Below are positions 7,742 through 15,701 of a DNA stretch of 39,936 bases, in pieces. This stretch comes from an uncultured Cetobacterium sp. Lineage in GTDB: Bacteria > Fusobacteriota > Fusobacteriia > Fusobacteriales > Fusobacteriaceae. Where the stretch lies: the NCBI RefSeq assembly GCF_945952365.1, contig NZ_CAMFHX010000023.1, positions 1-39,936 on the forward strand. Direction: 5' to 3'. The position numbers and the translations under genes were made by a program. The notes below the pieces were generated by a model. The model was not told the DNA's origin. It ran no database searches and saw nothing but the letters and a program-made list of their open reading frames with translations. The number at the start of each line of letters is the position of its first letter. Positions within the stretch are counted from its first letter, which is position 1.

Positions 7742-8887
7742 TTATTTTTTTAACTCTATTTTAGTTTTATATCTATTTATCCAACCTTTTAATGGATTCG
7801 AATTTTTCTTTTTTAAATCTTTTTTGCTAAGGTGCTCTCCAAATATTAAATCTACTATATGAAGCGTTTTTGTTTCTCCAACTTCTAAAGCTTCTCTACA
7901 TCCAGCACAATATGTCAAAATATTCCCTGTACTACTGCTCTCAGCTCTTTTTTTCCTAACCTCTTCACTTATCTCCGAAGCAACTGAAGCTACCATCCCT
8001 CCGAGTCCACAACATCTTGTTTTTTCCTTTGAGTATTCAAACTCCTCATACTGATATCCCAACTCATCCACAATCCACCTAACTCCATCTTGAATGGACT
8101 TCTCAAATCTAGTTGGACATGAATCATGAATATTAAATTTAAGATCAGACCCAATTCCTATATTGATTTTATCTTCAGGTAATCCTATTTCTGGTAGTAA
8201 CTCCCACAATGATACTGTTTCTATATCTAAGTTCTCCTTAAACATTTTATAACACGATTGACATGCAACAACTATTTTTTCTACATTTTTTTCTTTAAAT
8301 TGCTCTTCTAGCTTTTGAAATTTTCTAGAAAATAACTCTACCTCTCCAATATCTCTAGTTGGTTTTCCACAACATGCCAACATCGACTCAACATTGTTTT
8401 CTAATTTATCATTCAGATGATTTAATATACTTTTAACTCCTGAAGGACTGTAAGACGATAAAGAACACCCTGGGAAAAATAGATATTTCACATTTACTTT
8501 CTGTGAATCAATATCTTTACTAAAAAGTTTAGTCTCACCTAAATATTGATGAATCTCTACACCTTTATGACCTTTTAACGGGGATTTTCCACCATTGTCT
8601 TTACTATACTCATTTCTTAAATCTTGAAAACTAGATTTTAAATCTAATTTTTTCGGACAAACCAATTTACACTGATCACAAAGATTACAAGAAAAAGCTA
8701 TCTTTGGATCCATATTTGCATATCCTTTTTCTAGATATTCACTGAACAACTCTTTCGGACTCTCAGTATACCTATACATCATAGGACACTCTTTCATACA
8801 AAGTTTGCAACTAGATTTTTTTCCAGAAGTTGCTAAACAGTTATCGGCTATATATTTCATTTTTGATTTTATAATCTCATTTGACAT
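7742..8887 (-). CDS. Fe-S oxidoreductase with two CCG domains
   Basis: Protein of 381 residues built like GlpC, LutA/HdrD-type electron carriers. The N-terminus has two 4Fe-4S ferredoxin-like sites: C17, C27, C30, C34 (last followed by Pro) and C67-x2-C70-x2-C73-x3-C77-P. Two cysteine-rich CCG domains follow, one with FFPGCSLS and ACCGKP, the other with HDSCPTR, TRCCGLGG and TYCAGC. Such domains bind Fe-S clusters and often take electrons from a flavoprotein partner. It diverges from the flavoprotein at 9024 across a 136-bp shared control region, so the two may form a redox pair. No membrane anchor is seen. Its substrate is not identifiable. ATG 8887 follows AGAGGAG. Confidence 0.85.
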   Translation of the reverse strand: MSNEIIKSKMKYIADNCLATSGKKSSCKLCMKECPMMYRYTESPKELFSEYLEKGYANMDPKIAFSCNLCDQCKLVCPKKLDLKSSFQDLRNEYSKDNGGKSPLKGHKGVEIHQYLGETKLFSKDIDSQKVNVKYLFFPGCSLSSYSPSGVKSILNHLNDKLENNVESMLACCGKPTRDIGEVELFSRKFQKLEEQFKEKNVEKIVVACQSCYKMFKENLDIETVSLWELLPEIGLPEDKINIGIGSDLKFNIHDSCPTRFEKSIQDGVRWIVDELGYQYEEFEYSKEKTRCCGLGGMVASVASEISEEVRKKRAESSSTGNILTYCAGCREALEVGETKTLHIVDLIFGEHLSKKDLKKKNSNPLKGWINRYKTKIELKK

Positions 8888-8958
8888 GAATTCTCCTCTA
8901 TCTATATCTTTATTTTTATCAAAATAACTAGTAACTTTTTTGTAACTGATTGATATAG

Positions 8959-8976
8959 TGTAATTAATATGTTACA
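8959..8976. promoter_or_regulatory. Candidate operator in the divergent Fe-S / flavoprotein region
   Basis: The dyad TGTAA-N8-TTACA lies midway between the divergent genes. A second TGTAAC at 8941-8946 pairs with the same GTTACA, and another GTAAC lies just before it. Repeated half-sites suggest that one factor controls both directions. I cannot name it. Confidence 0.35.
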
Positions 8977-9023
8977 TTATATATTATACAATAATTGTCA
9001 TCATATTTTAAGGAGGTTTTTTT

Positions 9024-10349
9024 ATGTACCATACAATTGTTTTAGGCGGTGGCGCTGGTGGACTTACAGCTTCTATTGGACTCGCATCTGCTGGAAAAAA
9101 AGTTCTTCTTATTGAAAAAGAAAAGCTTGGTGGGGAGTGTACTTGGAGTGGGTGTATCGCCTCTAAAAGCTTCATCTCTGCAGCTAAAACTTCTAAAAAC
9201 TTAAAAGATGTTTTAGAAAAAACTCTTAAAAACGTACATAAAGTTGGTGATAGTGAATTACCTCATGTTTCTAACTTCAAAAATATAGATTTAATTATTG
9301 GTGAAGGAAGTTTTATTGATAAAAATAGTGTTATTGTAAATGGAACTATATACAAAGGAAAAAATATTGTAATCTCTACTGGAAGTTCTCCTTTTATTCC
9401 AAATATAAAAGGGTTAGAAAAAATTGATTACTTAACAAACCAAAATTTTTTCTACATAAAAGATGATTACTGCAGTATAGTTATGATTGGAGCTGGGATA
9501 ATCTCTTTAGAACTAGCTTTTCCCCTTAAAAAACTTGGAATAGATGTCACAATTTTAGAAAAATCTAGCCTTTTTCTTCCTAATATGGATGATGAAATTA
9601 GAGAGTTTTATTCTAAACGATTGAAAGAGGAAAATATAGATTTATTCTTAAACTGTGAAGAGATAGAGATTTTATCTTTTGATAAGTCTAATAAAAAAGT
9701 TTTAATAAAAACAAATCACAGAAATTTTGAAACTGAAAAAGTTTTTATATCTACTGGAAGAGTTCCTAACTTAAAAAATTTAAATTTAGAAAAAGCTGGG
9801 ATTGAATTTAATAATAAAGGTATCGTTGTTGACAGATATATGAGAACATCATCTAAAAATATATTCTCTATTGGAGATGTAGCATCACCTCTTAAATTTT
9901 CACACGTAGCGGGGTATCATGGTGAAACAGTTGTAAGAAATCTTCTGTTCCCTTATATTATGAAATCAATAGACTATTCTAATATCCCTTGGACTATATT
10001 TGGTGAAACTGAGGTTTCTAAAGTTGGTATAAGTGAAGAGGAAGCTAAAAGTAAATATAAAAAAATATATACATACACTTTAGATGAAAATAATGATAGA
10101 AGTTTAATTACATTTGAAAAGAATTTCTATTTGAAAATTATTTGTGATAATAAATTTAATATCGTAGGAGCTCTGTGTATAGGTGAAAGAGCTGGCGAAC
10201 TTATTGGATTTTTACAGCTGATGATTGGAAATAAAATTAAATTTTATAAAGCTATGAAATCTATTCAAGCTTATCCTACATATACTTACTATATAAGAAA
10301 CCTGTCTAAAAAAGCTTATATAGATCACTTAAAAAGCTATTTACCATAA
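9024..10349 (+). CDS. FAD-dependent disulfide oxidoreductase, MerA/lipoamide-dehydrogenase type
   Basis: Cytoplasmic flavoprotein of 441 residues. The FAD fold is VLGGGAGGLTAS (residues 6-17). The redox pair is Cys39-x4-Cys44 in GGECTWSGCIASK, as in lipoamide dehydrogenase and mercuric reductase. The NAD(P)-binding motif is IGAGIISLE near 156, the second FAD motif is IFSIGDVAS near 285, and a C-terminal dimerisation domain follows. The usual C-terminal His-x4-Glu catalytic pair (H-PT-E) is absent: the matching stretch reads QAYPTYTYYIR. It also lacks MerA's C-terminal vicinal cysteines and N-terminal HMA domain, so mercury reduction is unlikely. It opens the seven-gene operon with a strong AAGGAGG site. 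Its substrate is unknown; an electron route to the divergent Fe-S protein is plausible. Confidence 0.85.
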   Translation: MYHTIVLGGGAGGLTASIGLASAGKKVLLIEKEKLGGECTWSGCIASKSFISAAKTSKNLKDVLEKTLKNVHKVGDSELPHVSNFKNIDLIIGEGSFIDKNSVIVNGTIYKGKNIVISTGSSPFIPNIKGLEKIDYLTNQNFFYIKDDYCSIVMIGAGIISLELAFPLKKLGIDVTILEKSSLFLPNMDDEIREFYSKRLKEENIDLFLNCEEIEILSFDKSNKKVLIKTNHRNFETEKVFISTGRVPNLKNLNLEKAGIEFNNKGIVVDRYMRTSSKNIFSIGDVASPLKFSHVAGYHGETVVRNLLFPYIMKSIDYSNIPWTIFGETEVSKVGISEEEAKSKYKKIYTYTLDENNDRSLITFEKNFYLKIICDNKFNIVGALCIGERAGELIGFLQLMIGNKIKFYKAMKSIQAYPTYTYYIRNLSKKAYIDHLKSYLP

Positions 10350-10367
10350 TCTACTAGGAGGTGAATC

Positions 10368-11036
10368 GTGAAAAATAACAAAAAAAGAATAGCAAAATTG
10401 TTCATTATAATCTTTATAGCTTTCCTCTTCTTTCTATTTTTTAAATATGATGGAGTGAAATATATAAAAGATAAAGAGCAATTAAAAACATTAATAGAAA
10501 GTTTTGGAATCTTAGCTCCTTTAAGTTACATATTACTTTACTGTATTGTAACTATTACAACAATATCAACTCTTCCTCTTAGTTTGGCAGGTGGAGTACT
10601 ATTTGGACCAGTTTATGGAATTATCTATACTATGATTGGAGCAAGTCTTGGAATGATATCTTCATTTTTAATAGCTAGATATATTGCTAAAGACTTCATT
10701 GAACGAAAGTTTTCAAATCTACAGATTTTTAAAAAAATAAATGAAGGGGTTAAAAAAGATGGTCCATTTATTCTTGCAGTAACTAGATTACTACCAATAT
10801 TTCCTTTTGGAATTCAAAACTATCTTTACGGATTAACCTCTATCAGTTTTTTTAAATATACTATCTTTTCTATAGTATTTATTCTACCGGGAACTTCGGT
10901 TTTCGTCTTACTTGCTGGAGCTATATCTGCTGGAAATACAAAAGATGCAGCTAAAATATCTTTAATCGCATCTCTAATATTTTTAGCTTTAACTATTATT
11001 ACTAGAGTTATTCAAAACAAAATAAAAAATAGATAG
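10368..11036 (+). CDS. TVP38/TMEM64 (VTT-domain) membrane protein
   Basis: Integral membrane protein of 222 residues, with a GTG start at 10368 behind AGGAGGTG. There is a hydrophobic segment at 10-25, then the VTT core: AGGVLFGPVYGIIYTMIGASLG (about 75-95) and a re-entrant-type region near TRLLPIFPFGIQNYLYGLTSI (about 140-160), then two more helices. The VTT/DedA superfamily includes lipid scramblases and transporters. E. coli YdjX and YdjZ, encoded beside ynjABCDEF, belong to the same family. It lies 18 nt after the flavoprotein gene and 8 nt before the YnjB-like gene, so it is part of the same transcript. Confidence 0.88.
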   Translation: MKNNKKRIAKLFIIIFIAFLFFLFFKYDGVKYIKDKEQLKTLIESFGILAPLSYILLYCIVTITTISTLPLSLAGGVLFGPVYGIIYTMIGASLGMISSFLIARYIAKDFIERKFSNLQIFKKINEGVKKDGPFILAVTRLLPIFPFGIQNYLYGLTSISFFKYTIFSIVFILPGTSVFVLLAGAISAGNTKDAAKISLIASLIFLALTIITRVIQNKIKNR

Positions 11037-11044
11037 GAGATTCT

Positions 11045-12208
11045 ATGCTAAAAAAATTTATTAAACCACTACTTCCCATTCTCTTAATCGGGGCTGTTGC
11101 GGGATGTGGAAAAAAAGAGAACAGTGAAGTTAACATATATATGTGGGGTGGTTCAAAAGAGATTAATAGTTTTATGGATGACATTGTTATTCCATCAATT
11201 TCAAAAAAAGAAAATATCACTTTAAAAAGAGTTCCAATTGTTAATATTAAAGATGTTGTAAATAAGCTTATAATAGAAAAACAAGCTGGTAAAAAAAATG
11301 GAACTATCGATATTTTATGGGTTAATGGTGAAAACTTTAAAGCTTTAAAAGATGCTGAGGTTCTTGAAAAAAATATTTTAGCTAAAATTGAAAATAAAAA
11401 CATAATAAAAGAAAGTACAACAATTAAAGATTTTGGAGAGACTATTGATGGTCTAGAGGTTCCTTTTGGAGAAGCTCAATTCAACTTTATCTATAACACT
11501 GCCAAAGGAGCGATTCCTTTCAGCAATTGGATGACTTTATCTCAGTATGTAAAAAATAATCCTGAAAAATTTACATATCCAAATACCTCTAATTTTACTG
11601 GTAGTGCTTTTGTAAGAAATATCGCTATCGATATTCTTGGATATGATGAGATTTCAAAAATGACTACTGATGAACTTAAAGCTAACTTAAATATTGTTTG
11701 GAATTTTTTAAATGAGATAGAACCATATCTTTGGAGAAAAGGTGAAACATATCCAGAGTCAGAAGGAAAATTAGATTTATTATATTCAGCTGGTGAAGTT
11801 GATATCACGATGGGATATACAATTAATAAGGTTAATTCAAAAATTGAATCTGGGGATTATCCTGTAACATCAAAAAGTTTCCTATTGGATAAAGGAACTC
11901 TTTTTAATAATCATTACTTAGCGATTCCAGAAAACTCTGCTAATAAAAGTGCTGCTTTAAAAGTTATAAATGAACTAGTTTCACCAGAGATACAACTGCT
12001 TAAACAAGATTCTAAAAATTGGGGAGATTTTACAATTTTAGATATGAAAAAACTACCGACTGAAGCTGTTCAAAAGTTTATTTTATTAAATAAAAGTGAT
12101 AAAATCCCATCATCAGAGGAACTTGCAGAGAAAAGAGTGATGGAGTTGACTCCTGAAAAGTTAGAGATTATAGACAAAGGTTGGTTAGAATACGTTGGGA
12201 AAAATTAA
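11045..12208 (+). CDS. ynjB: YnjB-like ABC substrate-binding lipoprotein
   Basis: Surface or periplasmic lipoprotein of 387 residues (E. coli YnjB is about 388). The signal peptide ends in the lipobox VAGC with Cys21. The signature GTIDILWVNGENFKALK near residue 90 matches the segment I remember for YnjB proteins, which belong to the Fe3+/thiamine/polyamine-type binding-protein superfamily. A conserved PFGEAQFNFIYN stretch follows at about 147. The ligand of YnjB has never been shown to my knowledge. It is followed by the permease gene with a 14-nt overlap. Confidence 0.85.
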   Translation: MLKKFIKPLLPILLIGAVAGCGKKENSEVNIYMWGGSKEINSFMDDIVIPSISKKENITLKRVPIVNIKDVVNKLIIEKQAGKKNGTIDILWVNGENFKALKDAEVLEKNILAKIENKNIIKESTTIKDFGETIDGLEVPFGEAQFNFIYNTAKGAIPFSNWMTLSQYVKNNPEKFTYPNTSNFTGSAFVRNIAIDILGYDEISKMTTDELKANLNIVWNFLNEIEPYLWRKGETYPESEGKLDLLYSAGEVDITMGYTINKVNSKIESGDYPVTSKSFLLDKGTLFNNHYLAIPENSANKSAALKVINELVSPEIQLLKQDSKNWGDFTILDMKKLPTEAVQKFILLNKSDKIPSSEELAEKRVMELTPEKLEIIDKGWLEYVGKN

Positions 12209-13073
12209 AAAATATATATTTATAGCTCCTTTTTTAATATATATTTCAGTATTTTTTTTATACGGCTTATACTACGTTTTTATGACCTCTATTGGATTTA
12301 ACAGAATTCTAAGTCCTTCGTGCTTTACCTTAAATTTTTATCGTGAGATTTTAAGCTCAAAAGAAGTTTATGAAAGTTTTATTTACACAGTAAAAATAAA
12401 TACAATATCTGCTTTTATTTCAATTACTTTAACAGTAGTTTTGTTGTTTCTAATATTTTTAGGAAAAAGAAAAAATTATGCTCATATAAAACTATTTCAA
12501 AAGATTGTTGAATCTCCAACTTTTATTCCATACCTTATAAGTGCCTATGGCATTTTACTCGTATTTATGAAAAATGGGATTCTTCATAATCTTTTTGTTA
12601 AATTTGGAGTCTTATCGAGTAACCAATTTCCAATTCTAACAAATGAGAAATATGGTATTAGTATAATTTTTACATATATTTGGAAGACCTTACCTTTTAT
12701 GACCATGATGACTCTTCCAATAATGTTTAGAGTTGAAAAGAAATGGGATTCTTTAGGTAAAATCTATAACTTAAGCAGTTTAGACTTTTTTAAAAAAATA
12801 GTATTACCTTTAATTTTACCAAACTTAGGAGTTAGTTTCTTTATAGTTTTAAGCTACCTCTTTGCATCATTTGAAACTCCCTATATTTTAGGAGTAACTC
12901 ACCCAAGAGTTTTATCAGTATTAGTCTTCGATATGTATGCAAAAGGAAGTTTGGATTTGAGAGGTAAAATAATGGTTTTAAATATATTAATCTCTTGTCT
13001 AAGTTTGATTTTTGCAGGAGCAATATATTTCATTTTTAAATATTTTACAAAATTTGAAGATAGAGAGTGGTAA
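12195..13073 (+). CDS. ABC transporter permease, N-terminal YnjC-like half
   Basis: Membrane permease of 292 residues with six predicted helices. I start it at TTG 12195, inside the end of ynjB: the first helix (IFIAPFLIYISVFFLYGLYYVFM) starts only seven residues later, and no other start keeps it. The coupling loop that meets the ATPase is in the SLGKIYNLSSLDFFKKIVLPLILP region (about 193-216). In E. coli YnjC one polypeptide of about 511 residues carries both permease halves; here they are two genes, as in thiamine or iron importers that use a permease pair. Confidence 0.82.
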   Translation: MGKIKKYIFIAPFLIYISVFFLYGLYYVFMTSIGFNRILSPSCFTLNFYREILSSKEVYESFIYTVKINTISAFISITLTVVLLFLIFLGKRKNYAHIKLFQKIVESPTFIPYLISAYGILLVFMKNGILHNLFVKFGVLSSNQFPILTNEKYGISIIFTYIWKTLPFMTMMTLPIMFRVEKKWDSLGKIYNLSSLDFFKKIVLPLILPNLGVSFFIVLSYLFASFETPYILGVTHPRVLSVLVFDMYAKGSLDLRGKIMVLNILISCLSLIFAGAIYFIFKYFTKFEDREW

Positions 13074-13075
13074 TC

Positions 13076-13846
13076 ATGAAAAAGTATATTTTAAATTTAA
13101 CATATTTTGTAATCTGCCTATTTTTTCTATTACCATTTATGGGTATATTTTTTAAAAGTCTAAATTTTAAAATGTGGGTATATGTTTTAAACTCACCTAG
13201 CACTTATGAAAGTTTAATCACTACCACAGCTATTCTTTTTATAACTGTATTAATTAATTTTATAATAGGAACACCTGTTGCAGCTTTTTTAGCAAGAGAA
13301 AAATCTAAACTAAATTTTTTACTGATGATTGTGATAGCTCTTCCTCTTATAATTCCTGTTATGGTAAGTACGATGGGACTACAATTTGCTTTTATAAAAT
13401 TAAATCTGATTGATACTGTTCTCGGAGTTTCTGTTGTACACAGTGTTGCAACTATTCCCTACTATATTCTAAGTATGAAATCTGGATATCTTACAATAAA
13501 TAAAGATTATGTAAAGCTCGGAAAAATTTTAGGAGCTAATCCTATACAACTATTTTTTAAGATTACGTTGCCTTTAATATATCCTTCATTTTTAGTTGGA
13601 GTTTCGTTGACTATAGTTGTTTCTTTAGCACAGTATCTTATCACATTTATAATAGGAGGTGGAAGAGTTATCACTCTTCCGATTTTAATGATGCCATATC
13701 TAGTTGATGGTGGAATAACTAACGGAACCGTTTACAGTGTTATTTATATTATTTTTACATACCTCTTACTATTTTTATTAAATAGTTTTACCAAAAATAT
13801 ATACAGAAAGAGAGATTTACATGATTCAAATAAACAATGTATCTAA
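13076..13846 (+). CDS. ABC transporter permease, C-terminal YnjC-like half
   Basis: Permease of 256 residues with six predicted helices. The EAA-like coupling segment is YVKLGKILGANPIQLFFKITLPLIYP (about 146-171). It pairs with the preceding permease to form the membrane channel. I use ATG 13076, two bases past the upstream stop; a GTG nine bases earlier is possible but has no clear ribosome site. It overlaps the ATPase gene by 26 nt. Confidence 0.82.
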   Translation: MKKYILNLTYFVICLFFLLPFMGIFFKSLNFKMWVYVLNSPSTYESLITTTAILFITVLINFIIGTPVAAFLAREKSKLNFLLMIVIALPLIIPVMVSTMGLQFAFIKLNLIDTVLGVSVVHSVATIPYYILSMKSGYLTINKDYVKLGKILGANPIQLFFKITLPLIYPSFLVGVSLTIVVSLAQYLITFIIGGGRVITLPILMMPYLVDGGITNGTVYSVIYIIFTYLLLFLLNSFTKNIYRKRDLHDSNKQCI

Positions 13847-14801
13847 AATATTTTCAGGATTTCTTTTAAAAAATATAAATTTATCAATAACCTCAGGTGA
13901 GTTTATCGGCATATTGGGACAATCCGGTTCTGGAAAATCAACTCTTTTAAATTTGATAGCTGGTTTAGATGAAGATTTTTCTGGAGAGATTAAAATAGAG
14001 GGTAAGAAACCATCTCATATTATAAAAAATGGAGAGATTAGTATGGTTTTCCAAGATTCACTACTTCTTCCACACTTAAATGTCTTTGATAATATTGCAT
14101 TTGGATTGAAAATACAAAAGATAAGTAAATTTGAAATTGAGAAAAGAGTTTTTGAAGCAATTTCTGAAATGGAGCTAACTGGAAAAGAGAAAAGATTTCC
14201 AAATGAGTTGAGTGGAGGAGAAAAGCAAAGAGTTTCTATAGCTAGAGCTCTTGTGACAAAACCCAAACTTCTTTTAATGGATGAGCCATTCTCTGCATTA
14301 GATTTTAATTTAAGAGAACGAATGCAAAAATTAGTTAAATCTCTTCATAAAAAATATAAAATTAGTACTATTTTTGTAACTCATGATAGAGATGAAGCTT
14401 TCTTTTTAGCGGATAGAATTGCTGTAATGTCTGGTGGAGAACTTTTAGAGTTTGATACTCCTCAAGCTTTATATTACAACCCTAAAACACTCTATACCGC
14501 TAAACTTCTTGGAATAGAAAATATACTTTCTAAAAAAGATTTTGAAGGAATTTTTGGAATTAGAGATGAAAGTTTTGATTTTATCGCTTTTAGAGGAAAC
14601 AACCTATGTATTGTTCAAAACTCTGATTTAACTGGAATCATTGAAGATATCCAGTTTGGATTAGGGAAATATTGTCTCACTATTTTAATTGGAGATATAA
14701 AGCTCTATTTCATACAAGAAAAAGAACCAAAGGAAAAAATTGGAGATTTCATCTGTTTTTTATATAATAAAAATAATGAAATTTTAATCAAAGGAGAATA
14801 A
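13821..14801 (+). CDS. ABC transporter ATP-binding protein, YnjD-like
   Basis: ATPase of the YnjB-type importer, 326 residues. Walker A GQSGSGKST is at 33-41, Q-loop VFQDSLLLPHLNVFDNI, signature LSGGEKQR, Walker B LLLMDEPFSALD and switch His in THDRDEA. This is the PotA/FbpC/ThiQ class. About 100 residues follow the nucleotide-binding domain, where E. coli YnjD (about 217 residues) has almost none. The tail could be a small TOBE-like regulatory domain but I see no firm motif. It sits four bases before the phosphatidyltransferase gene. Confidence 0.88.
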   Translation: MIQINNVSKIFSGFLLKNINLSITSGEFIGILGQSGSGKSTLLNLIAGLDEDFSGEIKIEGKKPSHIIKNGEISMVFQDSLLLPHLNVFDNIAFGLKIQKISKFEIEKRVFEAISEMELTGKEKRFPNELSGGEKQRVSIARALVTKPKLLLMDEPFSALDFNLRERMQKLVKSLHKKYKISTIFVTHDRDEAFFLADRIAVMSGGELLEFDTPQALYYNPKTLYTAKLLGIENILSKKDFEGIFGIRDESFDFIAFRGNNLCIVQNSDLTGIIEDIQFGLGKYCLTILIGDIKLYFIQEKEPKEKIGDFICFLYNKNNEILIKGE

Positions 14802-14805
14802 ACTA

Positions 14806-15393
14806 ATGTTAGATACACACTGTAGAAAATATATTCAACCACTTATTGAAGTAGCCGCAAATTTAGCTATAAAATTAAAATTGAGTGCAAACTTTGTAAC
14901 AATTTTAGCTGCTATCGTTGGTATTTCAAGTGGAATTTTTGCCTTGATAGATATGAATATCTTAGCTATTATCATGTTGTGGTTATCAGGTTATCTTGAT
15001 GCTGTTGATGGAAGTATAGCTCGTAGAACAAAGTCATCTACAGCTTTTGGGACTGTTATGGATATAACTTTTGATAGAGTTGTTGAAGGGTCAGTTATAA
15101 TTGGGGTAGCATATAAATATCCTCAATTTAGCTTTATCTCTCTTTTGTTAGCAATCAGTATAATTATATCTATGACAATCTTTTTAACAACAGGACCTTT
15201 AGCTCAAAATAAAGGTGAAAAAACATTTTATTATCAAGCTGGATTGGCTGAAAGAACTGAAGGTTTTATTATGCTATCTGCTATGATTTTATTAAGAGAA
15301 AAGAGTGGAGTTATAATAAATCTATTCACTGGAATCGTTTTATTCACTGCTTTCCAAAGATTTGTTGAAGCTAAAAAAATTCTAGATAAATAA
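14806..15393 (+). CDS. CDP-alcohol phosphatidyltransferase, YnjF-like
   Basis: Membrane enzyme of 195 residues that joins a CDP-activated lipid or alcohol to its partner alcohol. The full metal-binding motif is present: D65-x2-D68-G69-x2-A72-R73-x8-G82-x3-D86-x3-D90. About six hydrophobic helices surround it. It is the last gene of the operon and is separated from the ATPase by 4 nt, as ynjF closes the E. coli ynj cluster. The acceptor alcohol is unknown. Context suggests it may use whatever the ABC importer brings in. AAAGGAG precedes the ATG. Confidence 0.9.
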   Translation: MLDTHCRKYIQPLIEVAANLAIKLKLSANFVTILAAIVGISSGIFALIDMNILAIIMLWLSGYLDAVDGSIARRTKSSTAFGTVMDITFDRVVEGSVIIGVAYKYPQFSFISLLLAISIIISMTIFLTTGPLAQNKGEKTFYYQAGLAERTEGFIMLSAMILLREKSGVIINLFTGIVLFTAFQRFVEAKKILDK

Positions 15394-15434
15394 AAAATCC
15401 CACTAGCGAATCAAAAATTTACTAGTGGGATTTT
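15394..15434. terminator. Bidirectional intrinsic terminator
   Basis: A 13-bp perfect stem, AAAATCCCACTAG / CTAGTGGGATTTT, with flanking A and T runs, closes the ynj-like operon and the convergent sugar operon. Confidence 0.92.
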
Positions 15435-15440
15435 TATCTC

Positions 15441-15689
15441 CTATTTATATTTAATTTTCATTCTTAAAATAGTTATTGCAAATGACAACGTTACAGCATT
15501 TCCTATAATAACTGGAATATCTTTTCTAAAAGTTCCATAGATTAACCAAGCAAAAACTCCTATTGTAAACATTACATACATCAAAAGTGAGATTCCACTT
15601 GTATCTTTTGTTTTTATAGTTTTTATAGCTTGAGGTAAAAATGAAGCTGTTGTTAAAAAAGCTGCACAGTATCCTAATATATCTATCAT
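15441..15689 (-). CDS. SemiSWEET sugar transporter
   Basis: Small membrane protein of 82 residues with three helices and the PQ-loop motif (FLPQAIKTIKTKDTSGIS, about residues 17-34), the usual build of bacterial SemiSWEETs, which dimerise to make a sugar uniporter. It is 12 nt downstream of the alpha-galactosidase gene on the same strand, so it probably moves galactose, glucose or the disaccharide. A facilitator beside a Na+-coupled importer suggests it could release excess sugar. ATG 15689 has AAGGAG. Confidence 0.9.
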   Translation of the reverse strand: MIDILGYCAAFLTTASFLPQAIKTIKTKDTSGISLLMYVMFTIGVFAWLIYGTFRKDIPVIIGNAVTLSFAITILRMKIKYK

Positions 15690-15701
15690 AACTTTTTCTC
15701 C

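Noticed and set aside
9024-10349. Mercuric reductase
   Set aside because: It has the CxxxxC pair but no C-terminal vicinal cysteines, no HMA domain and no merR, merP or merT nearby.
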